From: UBA11869 sp964544965
Lineage (GTDB): Bacteria > Pseudomonadota > Gammaproteobacteria > Eutrophobiales > Eutrophobiaceae
Direction: 5' to 3'
NCBI GenBank assembly: GCA_964544965.1
Contig: CAZJED010000048.1
Coordinates: forward strand, 1 to 9,232
Length of the DNA: 9,232 nucleotides
Of this stretch, positions 1 through 7,229 are shown piece by piece; position 1 is the stretch's first letter, and each line of letters opens with the position of its first letter. Both the position numbers and the translations under genes were made by a program. The notes under the pieces were generated by a model. It ran no database searches. It saw nothing but the letters and a program-made list of their open reading frames with translations, and was not told the origin of the DNA.

Positions 1-974
1 GGAGATGGATGAGATGCACCATGATTTTGTGCGATCGTACCGGGGTGTTTAACACCCATTCGCCGCCAAAAATAGGCTGCGTCTGAAATATCATAACCCG
101 AAAGTTCACACATATACAATCCTACATAATCTGCCTCTGATTCAAATTCTTTGCTATATGCTTGGGCAAAACTCTTCGCAAACATTCCCTGTGTATTAAC
201 TCCTGTAAAAACTCCTATCAACATATCAAGCACGAAACCGCCCAGAGCATTTGTTTTTTTTGCATCGATATGTCTCATTGTATTGTGTGCTAACTCATGA
301 CTAACAACTAAAGCAAGTTCATCATCTGATTTCGCAAAATCCATCATGCCCTGAGTTATAAAAATATTGCTGCCGTCAGCAAATGCATTAACAATTACAT
401 CATTTGTCACAATTAATGGGTAATTACAAATTTTTACAGGAAAAATTACTAGTGACTCGATAACGCCATTCCGTACAATCTGAAATAAAAGTTGTTCATT
501 ATTCTTAATTTCCTTTTTCAATAATTCAGAAAATCTTTTTGATGCATCTTTTCCTTCAGGAATATCCTCACCATTAATCGATAAAAGAATATCCCCTGTT
601 CTTAAACCAGCCTCTTCTGCCGGGTATGAATCAAATATATAAGTTATTTGTAAGGTGGTGCTAAGCCCCAATTTTGATACTGCTATGTTCTGAAATTCTC
701 CTTCAAAATCATATTTATTTGCATAGGTAATACCAATTGCTTTTGTTTGTTTATCGTTACAGAACGTTAAAGATTTTTTTAATATAGGTGCGCCAATTTT
801 ATACAGCCGTTGCTGACTATTTATTGCTTCTTTGAATGCTATCTCGCGCTGTATGTCAGCTTCAACCGCAACAGCTTCTTCATTTGGTTTAACTCGTTGT
901 GTTGTCGGCGCAACACAACCGATCACAAGGGCCGTTACCAGAATAAATAAAAAATCTTTTATTTGTTTATTCAT
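1..974 (-). CDS. PDZ-domain M48 family zinc metalloprotease lipoprotein (C-terminus cut by window edge)
   Basis: I translated this gene by hand; 324 codons are visible and the frame runs off the left edge without a stop. Residues 1-19 form a lipoprotein signal (charged MNKQIK start, hydrophobic stretch, lipobox V-I-G before Cys20), so the product should be exported and lipid-anchored. About residues 105-180 resemble a PDZ domain (YPAEEAGLRTGDILLSING region). The zinc motif HELAH is at 226-230, and a downstream E-A-D-Y-V-G supplies the likely third ligand, Glu280. These two features, plus HPS at the visible end, match the M48 peptidase family, and probably only a few dozen residues are missing. 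The start is the ATG at 974: the next upstream in-frame codons reach a stop at 1023-1025, and no good Shine-Dalgarno is visible. M48 lipoproteins act in envelope protein quality control. The substrate cannot be inferred, and this is not clearly BepA or LoiP because of the PDZ domain. Confidence 0.85.
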   Translation of the reverse strand, partial: MNKQIKDFLFILVTALVIGCVAPTTQRVKPNEEAVAVEADIQREIAFKEAINSQQRLYKIGAPILKKSLTFCNDKQTKAIGITYANKYDFEGEFQNIAVSKLGLSTTLQITYIFDSYPAEEAGLRTGDILLSINGEDIPEGKDASKRFSELLKKEIKNNEQLLFQIVRNGVIESLVIFPVKICNYPLIVTNDVIVNAFADGSNIFITQGMMDFAKSDDELALVVSHELAHNTMRHIDAKKTNALGGFVLDMLIGVFTGVNTQGMFAKSFAQAYSKEFESEADYVGLYMCELSGYDISDAAYFWRRMGVKHPGTIAQNHGASHPS

Positions 975-1044
975 AAAAATATTTGTTAAAAAAAATATCC
1001 TAAATCGTAAAAATAAATATTTCTACATCATTGCTATTTAGACA

Positions 1045-1120
1045 TGGTGGGCCGTATAGGGTTCGAACCTATGACCTTGGGATTAAGAGTCCCCTGCTCT
1101 ACCAACTGAGCTAACGGCCC
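1045..1120 (-). tRNA. tRNA-Lys(CTT)
   Basis: The minus strand reads acceptor GGGCCGT pairing with ACGGCCC, then discriminator A and an encoded CCA (1047-1045). The D-arm GCTC/GAGC and the T-loop TTCGAAC are intact. The anticodon loop is CTCTTAA, with anticodon CTT at 1087-1085, which reads AAG. The first anticodon-stem pair (27-43) is G-A, a mismatch; the other four pairs are regular. It is the last gene of the four-tRNA cluster. The ATG of the M48 gene follows 70 nt downstream, and no hairpin/T-run terminator is visible between them. Confidence 0.95.
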
Positions 1121-1129
1121 TAAAAAAAA

Positions 1130-1206
1130 TGGGGTGAACGATGGGACTCGAACCCACGACGACCGGAATCACAATCCGGGGCTCTACCAACTGAGCTACG
1201 CTCACC
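1130..1206 (-). tRNA. tRNA-His(GTG)
   Basis: The minus strand gives acceptor GTGAGCG pairing with CGTTCAC (one G-T pair), preceded by the encoded extra G-1 opposite C73 that is diagnostic for bacterial tRNA-His. The 3' CCA is encoded at 1132-1130. The anticodon loop lies between CCGGA and TCCGG, with anticodon GTG at 1172-1170. The body closely resembles E. coli hisR. It is separated by 9 nt from tRNA-Lys and 30 nt from tRNA-Arg, consistent with one precursor transcript. Confidence 0.97.
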
Positions 1207-1236
1207 ATATGAAAACAAATTAATTATACTTGAAAT

Positions 1237-1313
1237 TGGCGCGCCTGAGAGGACTCGAACCTCTAACCCCCGGCTTAGAAGGCCGGTGCTCTATCCAGTT
1301 GAGCTACAGGCGC
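1237..1313 (-). tRNA. tRNA-Arg(TCT)
   Basis: The minus strand shows acceptor GCGCCTG/CAGGCGC, discriminator G and an encoded CCA at 1239-1237. The D-arm contains the AACTGGATAGAG variant typical of arginine tRNAs. The anticodon stem CCGGC/GCCGG closes the loop CTTCTAA, with anticodon TCT at 1279-1277, decoding AGA/AGG. That codon box is favoured in AT-rich genomes. It is the second gene in the transcript, 37 nt after tRNA-Pro. Confidence 0.97.
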
Positions 1314-1350
1314 ATTCAATACATTGAGAATAACACCAATTACTGAACAA

Positions 1351-1427
1351 TGGTCGGGGCAGAGGGATTCGAACCCCCGACCCTCTGCTCCCAAAGCAGA
1401 TGCGCTACCAGACTGCGCTATGCCCCG
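1351..1427 (-). tRNA. tRNA-Pro(TGG)
   Basis: The minus strand has acceptor CGGGGCA/TGCCCCG, discriminator A and an encoded CCA at 1353-1351. The D-arm GCGC/GCGC and C1-G72 pair are typical of bacterial tRNA-Pro. The anticodon stem TCTGC/GCAGA closes the loop TTTGGGA, with anticodon TGG at 1393-1391. It is the first gene of the cluster, starting about 29 nt after the predicted transcription start of the promoter at 1463-1491. Confidence 0.97.
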
Positions 1428-1462
1428 AACAATAATATCTCCAGCCTCTAACCGGACGATGG

Positions 1463-1491
1463 ATATTACGCGCAGACCTAAAACACGTCAA
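1463..1491 (-). promoter_or_regulatory. Sigma70-type promoter of the tRNA Pro-Arg-His-Lys cluster
   Basis: On the minus strand a -35 box TTGACG (1491-1486) is followed, after exactly 17 nt, by a -10 box TAATAT (1468-1463). The DNA just upstream of the -35 (about 1492-1511) is strongly A/T, like an UP element. This is a near-consensus stable-RNA promoter and the clearest promoter in the window. It sits between the cysS stop and tRNA-Pro, and I see no hairpin terminator after cysS, so cysS read-through could add to it. Confidence 0.8.
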
Positions 1492-1528
1492 TTTGGAAAT
1501 AAATTAATATGAGAGATTCAGGAGTAAA

Positions 1529-2917
1529 CTAATTTCTTCGCCAATCGGTACCGTCTTCTGTATCTTCTAAAGTGACATTTAACTCGATAAGTTGCCTTCT
1601 AATTTCATCAGCCTTTTCAAAGTCTTTTTCTTGACGTGCGATATTACGTTCATTTATTAGCTGATCAATTTTTTTAGGGTCCATGCTAATCATGTTTTCA
1701 TCATTCTTTCCCTGCAGAAAATCCTGTGGCTCTGATTCAAGTAATCCTAATATAGAACCAAGCTTCTTTAAGGTTGCCGCTAAACTTCCTGAATCATCTG
1801 GAGATTTATCCTTAATACGATTTATTTTTCCTGCAATTTCATGCAGTAATGAAATTGCCTTAGGGGTATTAAAATCATCATCCATGTAAGAGTTAAATTG
1901 GGTCAGGTAATCTTGAGCAACGCTCTTGTTATCACTACACGATTCTTTTAATGCTGTATATAAACGTGTTAGCGAAGATTTCGCTTCTTCAAGATTTTCA
2001 ACTGAATAATTTAAGGGACTACGATAGTGACTTGATAGAATAAAAAAACGCACAACTTCAGGTTGGTATTTTTTTAAAACTTCCCTTATTGTAAAAAAAT
2101 TACCGAGCGACTTCGACATCTTCTCTTCATCTACACGAACAAATCCATTATGCATCCATACATTCGCAAATTTTCCACCGGTTGAACAAACAGATTGTGC
2201 TATTTCATTTTCATGGTGCGGGAATTGTAAATCCTGTCCACCACCATGAATATCAAAATGACTTCCGAGACAATGAACAGACATGGCGGAACATTCGATA
2301 TGCCAGCCTGGTCGTCCATCACCCCAAGGAGATGGCCAGTCAGGCTCATCCTTTTTTGCAGATTTCCACAATACGAAATCTAACGGATCATTTTTTTCTT
2401 TCTGAACTTCGACTCTTTCTCCTGCTTTTAATTCTTCGGTATTTTTTCCCGATAATTTTCCATAGGCATCAAATGAGCCGACATTAAAATATACATCACC
2501 ATTATTTCCCACATAAGCATGCCCTTTTTTGACTAATTGCGAAATCATTTCAATGATCTCTGTCATATGCTCAGTTGCTTTTGGTTCTAAATCGGGAGAT
2601 AAAACACCTAACGCATTTGCATCTTTATTCATCTCCTCAATAAATCGATTTGTTAAATCCGTAATTGATTCTTTATTATTGTTTGCGCGTTCGATAATCT
2701 TATCGTCGATATCTGTAATATTTCTAACATAAAACACATCAAAACCAATACTACGCAGATAGCGAGAAACCATATCAAAGACCACCATGACTCGTGCGTG
2801 GCCAATATGACAAAAATCATAGACAGTCATCCCGCAGACATACATTCGAATCTTTTTTGATTCGATTGGCGTAAAAGGCTCTTTTTTTCTAGTGAAACTA
2901 TTGTATATAGCTACCAT
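1529..2917 (-). CDS. cysS: Cysteinyl-tRNA synthetase
   Basis: CysS charges tRNA-Cys with cysteine in the cytoplasm. The product is 462 aa, against 461 for E. coli, and is complete. Class I synthetase signatures are in the expected places: HIGH at residues 37-40 (CHIGHARV) and KMSKS at 266-270 (EEKMSKSLGN). All four zinc ligands known from E. coli align at identical numbers: Cys28, Cys209, His234 and Glu238 (in FPHHENE). The C-terminal half, including the helical DALR-type and anticodon-binding region, is present. The ATG at 2917 gives the expected N-terminus; the ribosome-binding site is weak (GAAG close to the start). It lies upstream of the tRNA cluster on the same strand and diverges from ppiB. 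From memory, Pseudomonas has a comparable lpxH-ppiB-glnS-cysS-tRNA order, and glnS is absent here. Confidence 0.98.
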   Translation of the reverse strand: MVAIYNSFTRKKEPFTPIESKKIRMYVCGMTVYDFCHIGHARVMVVFDMVSRYLRSIGFDVFYVRNITDIDDKIIERANNNKESITDLTNRFIEEMNKDANALGVLSPDLEPKATEHMTEIIEMISQLVKKGHAYVGNNGDVYFNVGSFDAYGKLSGKNTEELKAGERVEVQKEKNDPLDFVLWKSAKKDEPDWPSPWGDGRPGWHIECSAMSVHCLGSHFDIHGGGQDLQFPHHENEIAQSVCSTGGKFANVWMHNGFVRVDEEKMSKSLGNFFTIREVLKKYQPEVVRFFILSSHYRSPLNYSVENLEEAKSSLTRLYTALKESCSDNKSVAQDYLTQFNSYMDDDFNTPKAISLLHEIAGKINRIKDKSPDDSGSLAATLKKLGSILGLLESEPQDFLQGKNDENMISMDPKKIDQLINERNIARQEKDFEKADEIRRQLIELNVTLEDTEDGTDWRRN

Positions 2918-2953
2918 GACTTCATCTTAAATACTGGTAATGAAAGCGCGCAT

Positions 2954-2982
2954 ATTATATGAATGGTCTCTATCTAACAAAA
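2954..2982 (-). promoter_or_regulatory. Probable cysS promoter
   Basis: On the minus strand a perfect TATAAT lies at 2959-2954. The -35 is less certain: TTTTGT at 2982-2977 gives a 17-nt spacer, and TTGTTA at 2980-2975 gives 15 nt. The predicted start site would leave a leader of about 30 nt before the cysS ATG at 2917. It sits back-to-back with the ppiB promoter. Confidence 0.5.
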
Positions 2983-2987
2983 CAGAT

Positions 2988-3017
2988 TTGTCATACTTGT
3001 AATAGCACGTGCATAAT
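2988..3017 (+). promoter_or_regulatory. Probable promoter of ppiB-lpxH
   Basis: TTGTCA (2988-2993) and CATAAT (3012-3017) each match the sigma70 consensus at five of six positions and are separated by 18 nt. Transcription would begin near 3024, giving a leader of roughly 48 nt before the ppiB ATG. The -35 box lies only a few bases from the opposing cysS -35, so the two polymerases may compete. Confidence 0.55.
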
Positions 3018-3071
3018 TGAGTTATAACATAACTATTTATCAAATGTGATATTTATCCTTGGAGAGAAATT

Positions 3072-3566
3072 ATGAAGGTCAAAATAGCAACCTCGTTAGG
3101 CTCAATAACCGTTGAATTGGATCAAGAAAAAGCACCGAAAACTGTGGAAAATTTTTTAGGTTATGTCAAAAGTGGATTTTATAATGGGACAATTTTCCAT
3201 CGGGTAATAGCCGGTTTTATGATTCAGGGTGGTGGTATGGATAAAGATATGAAAACAAAACCGACTAACCCTTCGATTGAAAATGAGGCAAATAATGAGT
3301 TGAGCAATCTCTTGGGTACGATTGCGATGGCAAGAACCGGGGATCCGCATTCTGCAACGGCACAATTTTTCATCAATACAAAGGATAATGACGATCATCT
3401 TGATTTTAAAACTGAGCAGGATTGGGGTTATTGTGTTTTTGGTAAAGTTGTTGATGGAATGGAGGTTGTCCGCAGCATTGAAGGAACGCCTATTACATCG
3501 CGTAATGGACATGATGATGTGCCGGAAGAAATCATTTCTATTGATAAAATAACAGTGCTTGATTAA
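3072..3566 (+). CDS. ppiB: Cytoplasmic peptidyl-prolyl cis-trans isomerase, cyclophilin type (PpiB)
   Basis: This is a cyclophilin that isomerises X-Pro bonds during protein folding. The protein is 164 aa, the same length as E. coli PpiB. It has no signal peptide, so it is the cytoplasmic PpiB type rather than periplasmic PpiA. Cyclophilin signatures are clear: FYNGTIFHRVIAGFMIQGGG around residues 36-55, with catalytic Arg44 in FHRV; GTIAMAR at 82-88; QFFINT at 98-103; and WGYCVFGKV near 118-126. The start is fixed by GGAGAG at 3061-3066, 5 nt before the ATG. It is the first gene of a two-gene unit with lpxH, whose ATG follows 7 nt after the ppiB stop. The stop codon lies inside a run of ten A residues. 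Confidence 0.98.
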   Translation: MKVKIATSLGSITVELDQEKAPKTVENFLGYVKSGFYNGTIFHRVIAGFMIQGGGMDKDMKTKPTNPSIENEANNELSNLLGTIAMARTGDPHSATAQFFINTKDNDDHLDFKTEQDWGYCVFGKVVDGMEVVRSIEGTPITSRNGHDDVPEEIISIDKITVLD

Positions 3567-3573
3567 AAAAAAA

Positions 3574-4317
3574 ATGACAACCCTTTTTGTTTCCGATCTT
3601 CACCTTAGCCAACAAAGACCAGAAAAATTAAATTTATTTAAAAAACTGCTGGCGGGTCCGGCAAAAAATGCTGATGCATTTTATATTCTGGGTGATTTAT
3701 TCGATGATTTTTGGATAGGTTGTGATGATAGCCGTCCTCCGAATCCTGAAATAATTGAAATACTGCGCAAGTATTCGAGCCATGAAAATACTCAACTATA
3801 TCTAATGCGTGGAAATCGTGATTTTCATATAAATAAGAAGTTCGCAATAGCTACTGGTTGCCAAATAATAAATGACCCTACTGAAATATATCTAAATAAT
3901 GAAAAAGTATTACTAATGCATGGTGATACTCTATGTACACATGATGAAAAGTATCAAAATTGGAGAAAATTTATAACGAATTCACTAATTAAATGGATTT
4001 ACTCAATTATGCCATTGATGTTACGTCAATATATTGCGCATGGAGTGAGAGGACACGCAGCAAAAGTTGTTAAAAATAAACCTCCGGAAATAACTGATGT
4101 TTCTCAAGACGCAGTTACTAATGCAATGAATAAGTATAATGTTAAAACGTTAATTCATGGTCACACCCATCGACAAGCAATTCACAAAGTAAAAACTAGC
4201 GAAGTACCGGCAAGAAGAATTGTTCTAGGAGATTGGTATGAGAAAGACTCAATATTAATCCATGACAAGAATGACTTTAGATTTGAACGTGTCGAAAATT
4301 ATATTGCAAATAACTAG
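3574..4317 (+). CDS. lpxH: UDP-2,3-diacylglucosamine diphosphatase (lipid A biosynthesis)
   Basis: LpxH hydrolyses UDP-2,3-diacylglucosamine to lipid X and UMP, the fourth step of the Raetz pathway, at the inner face of the cytoplasmic membrane. With the ATG at 3574 the protein is 247 aa (E. coli 240). It begins MTTLFVSDLHLS, matching the family start and placing metal ligands Asp8 and His10. The remaining calcineurin-like metal residues follow: GDLFD (Asp41), GNRDF (Asn81), MHGDTLC (His116) and HGHTHR (His195, His197). The same frame is open back to a TTG at 3559, but that would add five residues not seen in the family. There is no Shine-Dalgarno, only poly-A, so translational coupling to ppiB is likely. 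The stop codon touches the ampE stop codon. Confidence 0.96.
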   Translation: MTTLFVSDLHLSQQRPEKLNLFKKLLAGPAKNADAFYILGDLFDDFWIGCDDSRPPNPEIIEILRKYSSHENTQLYLMRGNRDFHINKKFAIATGCQIINDPTEIYLNNEKVLLMHGDTLCTHDEKYQNWRKFITNSLIKWIYSIMPLMLRQYIAHGVRGHAAKVVKNKPPEITDVSQDAVTNAMNKYNVKTLIHGHTHRQAIHKVKTSEVPARRIVLGDWYEKDSILIHDKNDFRFERVENYIANN

Positions 4318-4323
4318 CTAGTT
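4312..4323. repeat. 12-bp perfect palindrome at the lpxH/ampE junction
   Basis: AACTAGCTAGTT is a perfect palindrome whose centre lies exactly between the last base of lpxH (4317) and the last base of ampE (4318). Each TAG stop codon is the other's mirror image. It has no loop and no T-run, so it is not a normal terminator; it may simply follow from abutting TAG stops. Confidence 0.6.
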
Positions 4324-5175
4324 TATATCTGATAATATAACAATCCCCGCTATAACAAGTAATATGACCAGCGTCCTTATAACTAAAAACTTAAATTGAT
4401 TTAGCCAATAAGATTTTTCGCCGCCAGAAACATCAGAATCTGGTAAATATTGTAACGCTGCGATACCAATACTCATTAATAATGAATAGTTCGCTTCAAT
4501 TGAAAAAATTTCAGGCTTTTTCAAGGATGCGATCGCTTCGGCTAAGTTTCCAGCCAAGGCAAGTCCGATTGCAAATAGCCTTGTTGATGGCCAGTCCAGT
4601 ATATTTAATAAAATCGTTGTACTTTCAGAAAGGCTATTAGATGCACCTTTTAATTCGTCATCTAGTTTATCAACAAGACGGTATAAAAATACCCCTGCCA
4701 CACCGAGCAAAAAGAACCAAAATATTGTAGCCACGATTTGTCTATGTGATTCAATAAAAACAGATTTCATTATTGCAATTTCAGTATTATCTGTACCGCT
4801 TGTAATTTCTTTATTAATTAATTGCTGCGCTAACAATGAAGCATCTGTTTCGTCCTTCTCAAGTGAAATTATGTATTTATCAAGCTGACTTAAAAGCTTC
4901 TTTGGACTGATACAATAGATTAAGACAGCTACTATAAGAACTGATTCTGCGAAAGATGACCAATAACTAAACAAAAAAAGCACAAAAGTAAGTGCTAGCA
5001 AAGGTATCGACAGCAACCCTAATAGAGCAAGATTTCCATCCCAGTATTTATTATTACCGAGACGCTCGCCCAATAAATGATGTAAAGACAGAAACCATTC
5101 GAACTTGCGGAATCTATCTAAATCTACAGAAACTAGATCAACCGCTAACGTAATAATTATAAAAATTAATGTCAT
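4318..5175 (-). CDS. ampE: AmpE-like inner-membrane protein
   Basis: The 285-aa product matches AmpE in length (E. coli 284) and overall pattern. It has an MTL-hydrophobic N-terminus, likely membrane segments near residues 49-70, 75-90, 147-167 and 263-282, and the conserved LDWPSTRL stretch at 193-200, equivalent to E. coli LDWVPVRL. AmpE is encoded with AmpD in many gammaproteobacteria and has been proposed as a membrane sensor or transducer, but its biochemical activity is unsettled. Its ATG overlaps the ampD stop as ATGA (5172-5175), so the two are translationally coupled. The 3' end abuts lpxH with zero spacing. The identification rests on both position and resemblance; by sequence alone this is a poorly conserved family. 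Confidence 0.88.
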   Translation of the reverse strand: MTLIFIIITLAVDLVSVDLDRFRKFEWFLSLHHLLGERLGNNKYWDGNLALLGLLSIPLLALTFVLFLFSYWSSFAESVLIVAVLIYCISPKKLLSQLDKYIISLEKDETDASLLAQQLINKEITSGTDNTEIAIMKSVFIESHRQIVATIFWFFLLGVAGVFLYRLVDKLDDELKGASNSLSESTTILLNILDWPSTRLFAIGLALAGNLAEAIASLKKPEIFSIEANYSLLMSIGIAALQYLPDSDVSGGEKSYWLNQFKFLVIRTLVILLVIAGIVILSDIN

Positions 5176-5729
5176 ATCTTTAATAAAGAAAAATAATAAT
5201 TCATATCAAAAAGTGATCCAGGATCAGTTTTCCTGTCTGGTGCTACATCACTGTGTGCAACAATACGTCCTTTTTTAATTTTTTGCCATCGCTGACATAT
5301 CAATTCAGTAATTTTTGCCAAGACTACATATTGATCATCGCAATATTCCTCGTCATCACATCCTTCGAGCTCAATCCCGATTGAGTAATCATTGCAATTA
5401 TCACGACCGTCAAAAGAAGATTCTCCAGCATGCCAAGCACGCATATCAAAAGGAACGTACTGAGTAACTTTGCCCTGACGATCAATAAGTAAATGAGAAG
5501 AAACTCGTAATTCTTTTATTTTCATAAAATATGGATGTTCATCTGGGTTTAGGGTATTGGTAAAAAGCTTGTCAATATAACCACCTCCGTATTCTTTAGG
5601 CGGCAAACTAATTCCATGTATGATCAATAAATCAATATCCGTGTTCAAAGGTCTGGCGTCACAATTTGGTGATAACACAATATTCGCGCCAACAAGCCAG
5701 ATACTATCATTACTTATCTCGTAGTCCAT
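5172..5729 (-). CDS. ampD: 1,6-anhydro-N-acetylmuramyl-L-alanine amidase (AmpD)
   Basis: AmpD cleaves the amide between anhydro-MurNAc and L-Ala of recycled muropeptides in the cytoplasm. By removing the inducer ligands of AmpR, it keeps chromosomal beta-lactamase off where ampR/ampC exist; neither is in this window. The 185-aa length fits AmpD (E. coli 183). The Amidase_2 zinc ligands appear as His38 (LLIIHGISLP), His159 (VAHSDVAPDRKTDPG) and Asp169. The equivalents of the catalytic Glu (Glu120 in SIGIELEGCDD) and Lys (Lys167) are also present. There is no signal peptide, as expected for AmpD and unlike the periplasmic AmiD. The ATG at 5729 is the only sensible start, because an in-frame stop lies at 5756-5754. 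Its ribosome-binding site is poor. It forms a coupled operon with ampE. Confidence 0.97.
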   Translation of the reverse strand: MDYEISNDSIWLVGANIVLSPNCDARPLNTDIDLLIIHGISLPPKEYGGGYIDKLFTNTLNPDEHPYFMKIKELRVSSHLLIDRQGKVTQYVPFDMRAWHAGESSFDGRDNCNDYSIGIELEGCDDEEYCDDQYVVLAKITELICQRWQKIKKGRIVAHSDVAPDRKTDPGSLFDMNYYFSLLKI

Positions 5730-5882
5730 CTTATTGATTTTAAATTTTCCTACCTATAAAACCATGCGGAATAAAAAATGCTACATATATTAATGTCTGA
5801 ATTTTAATGTAATCGACAATCTTTCTAAATAACTATTAAACTACAATTTTCTACCAAAAACAGTTTAATTAAATTTAAAAAA

Positions 5883-7229
5883 ATGGCAGAACTTCAAGAA
5901 AAATTAGTGGTGCTGGGAGATTTTATATGGGGAGAGTACCTATTAATCCCAGTATTAGCCTTTGTTGGCATCTATCTCACAATCGGACTTTTCGCTATGC
6001 CCTGGCGGAAGATTCCGTTAGCTATATCTATTTTATGGGGTGGTCGTGAGAAAATAACAGGGCAAAAGGGCGAAATAACGCCTTATCAGGCACTAATGAC
6101 AGAGCTTTCAGCTACTGTTGGTACAGGAAATATCGTGGGAGTTGCCACCGCTATTTATTTTGGCGGGCCTGGTGCTATTTTCTGGATGTGGATAATTGCG
6201 TTATTTGGGATGGCCACAAAATATGCGGAAGCTGTTCTTGCCGTTACTTATCGAGAAACCGATAAAAATGGTAACTATGTTGGTGGGCCAATGTATTACA
6301 TTCGTAATGGGTTAGGTAAAAATTGGCGATGGATGTCCGGGGTATTTGCATTTTTTGCTATGTTTGCTGCTTTTGGAATTGGCAATATGGTTCAATCAAA
6401 CTCAGTCGCCGATGAGATGTTTTCAACATTTCAGATTCCTTTTTGGCTAACCGGTTTGATAATGTCGATATTAGTTTCGATAGTAATTATTGGTGGGGTG
6501 AAGCGTATTGCAAAAGTAGCATCGAAACTAATACCTCTTATGGCAATCACTTACATAATCACTGCATTGATAATTGTTATGATTAATTTAGATAAAATAC
6601 CGGGGGTAATTACTCTTATTGTTGAAAGTGCATTTCACGGTTCTGCTGCAAGCGGTGGATTTCTTGGTGCCAGTGTATGGATGGCTATTAGAATGGGATT
6701 TGCGAGAGGAATATTCTCAAATGAAGCAGGACTTGGGAGCGCACCAATTGCACACGCGGCAGCGGCAACAAATAATCCCGTAAATCAAGGCATGATAGCA
6801 ATGCTAGGCGTCTTTATTGATACCATCATAATTTGTAGTTTAACTGCATTCGTAATACTTCTAACCGGAGCTTTTGAAAGCGGTGCAAAGGGAGCGTCTA
6901 TGACTTCGCTTGCGTTTTCATCAGCACTGTATGGTTATGGTGGTTATGTAGTCAGTTTTGGTTTGATTCTCTTTGCGTTTACAACAATATTGGGCTGGAG
7001 TTACTACGGTGAGAGGTGCGCTAGTTATTTACTTGGAACGGGAATTATTCCTTTTTATCGTTTCATTTGGATCACGGCTACTTTTATTGGCGCAATAATA
7101 AAGCTTGAACTTGTTTGGGTATTGGCAGATATTGCTAACGGGTTGATGGCGCTGCCAAATTTAATAGCATTATTGTTTCTAAGTCCTGTTGTTTTTATAA
7201 AAACTCGCCATTATTTTTTTAACAAATAA
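5883..7229 (+). CDS. Sodium:alanine/glycine symporter (AGCS family)
   Basis: This is an inner-membrane secondary transporter that takes up alanine or glycine with sodium. The 448-aa protein is almost entirely hydrophobic, with about ten to eleven predicted membrane spans. The family signature GGPGAIFWMWIIALFG is at residues 94-109, preceded by the conserved ELSATVGTGNIVGVATAI stretch from 74. The second conserved block, RGIFSNEAGLGSAPIAHAAA, lies at 275-294. The ATG at 5883 gives the usual short N-terminal helix before the first span; there is only A-rich sequence upstream and no Shine-Dalgarno. It stands alone between ampDE and nadC, divergent from ampD across 153 bp. The exact substrate (Ala, Gly or both) cannot be read from sequence. 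A cell-wall recycling link is only contextual. Confidence 0.93.
   Translation: MAELQEKLVVLGDFIWGEYLLIPVLAFVGIYLTIGLFAMPWRKIPLAISILWGGREKITGQKGEITPYQALMTELSATVGTGNIVGVATAIYFGGPGAIFWMWIIALFGMATKYAEAVLAVTYRETDKNGNYVGGPMYYIRNGLGKNWRWMSGVFAFFAMFAAFGIGNMVQSNSVADEMFSTFQIPFWLTGLIMSILVSIVIIGGVKRIAKVASKLIPLMAITYIITALIIVMINLDKIPGVITLIVESAFHGSAASGGFLGASVWMAIRMGFARGIFSNEAGLGSAPIAHAAAATNNPVNQGMIAMLGVFIDTIIICSLTAFVILLTGAFESGAKGASMTSLAFSSALYGYGGYVVSFGLILFAFTTILGWSYYGERCASYLLGTGIIPFYRFIWITATFIGAIIKLELVWVLADIANGLMALPNLIALLFLSPVVFIKTRHYFFNK

Noticed and set aside
832..1512. Two short plus-strand frames across the M48 N-terminus and the tRNA-Pro region (832-1041 and 1324-1512)
   Set aside because: The first is antisense to the lipoprotein signal region and the second runs through tRNA-Pro and its promoter; neither has a start signal.
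2182..2487. 101-codon open frame on the plus strand opposite cysS
   Set aside because: It lies wholly inside cysS, which has every catalytic and zinc-binding residue in place. The antisense frame has no start signal or recognisable domain.
3156..3512. 118-codon open frame on the minus strand opposite ppiB
   Set aside because: It is a shadow of the well-supported ppiB reading frame; the translation resembles no family and has no ribosome-binding site.
3559..3573. TTG at 3559 as the lpxH start
   Set aside because: It would add MIKKK ahead of the family-typical MTTLFVSDLHLS and has no ribosome-binding site. ATG 3574 gives the expected length.
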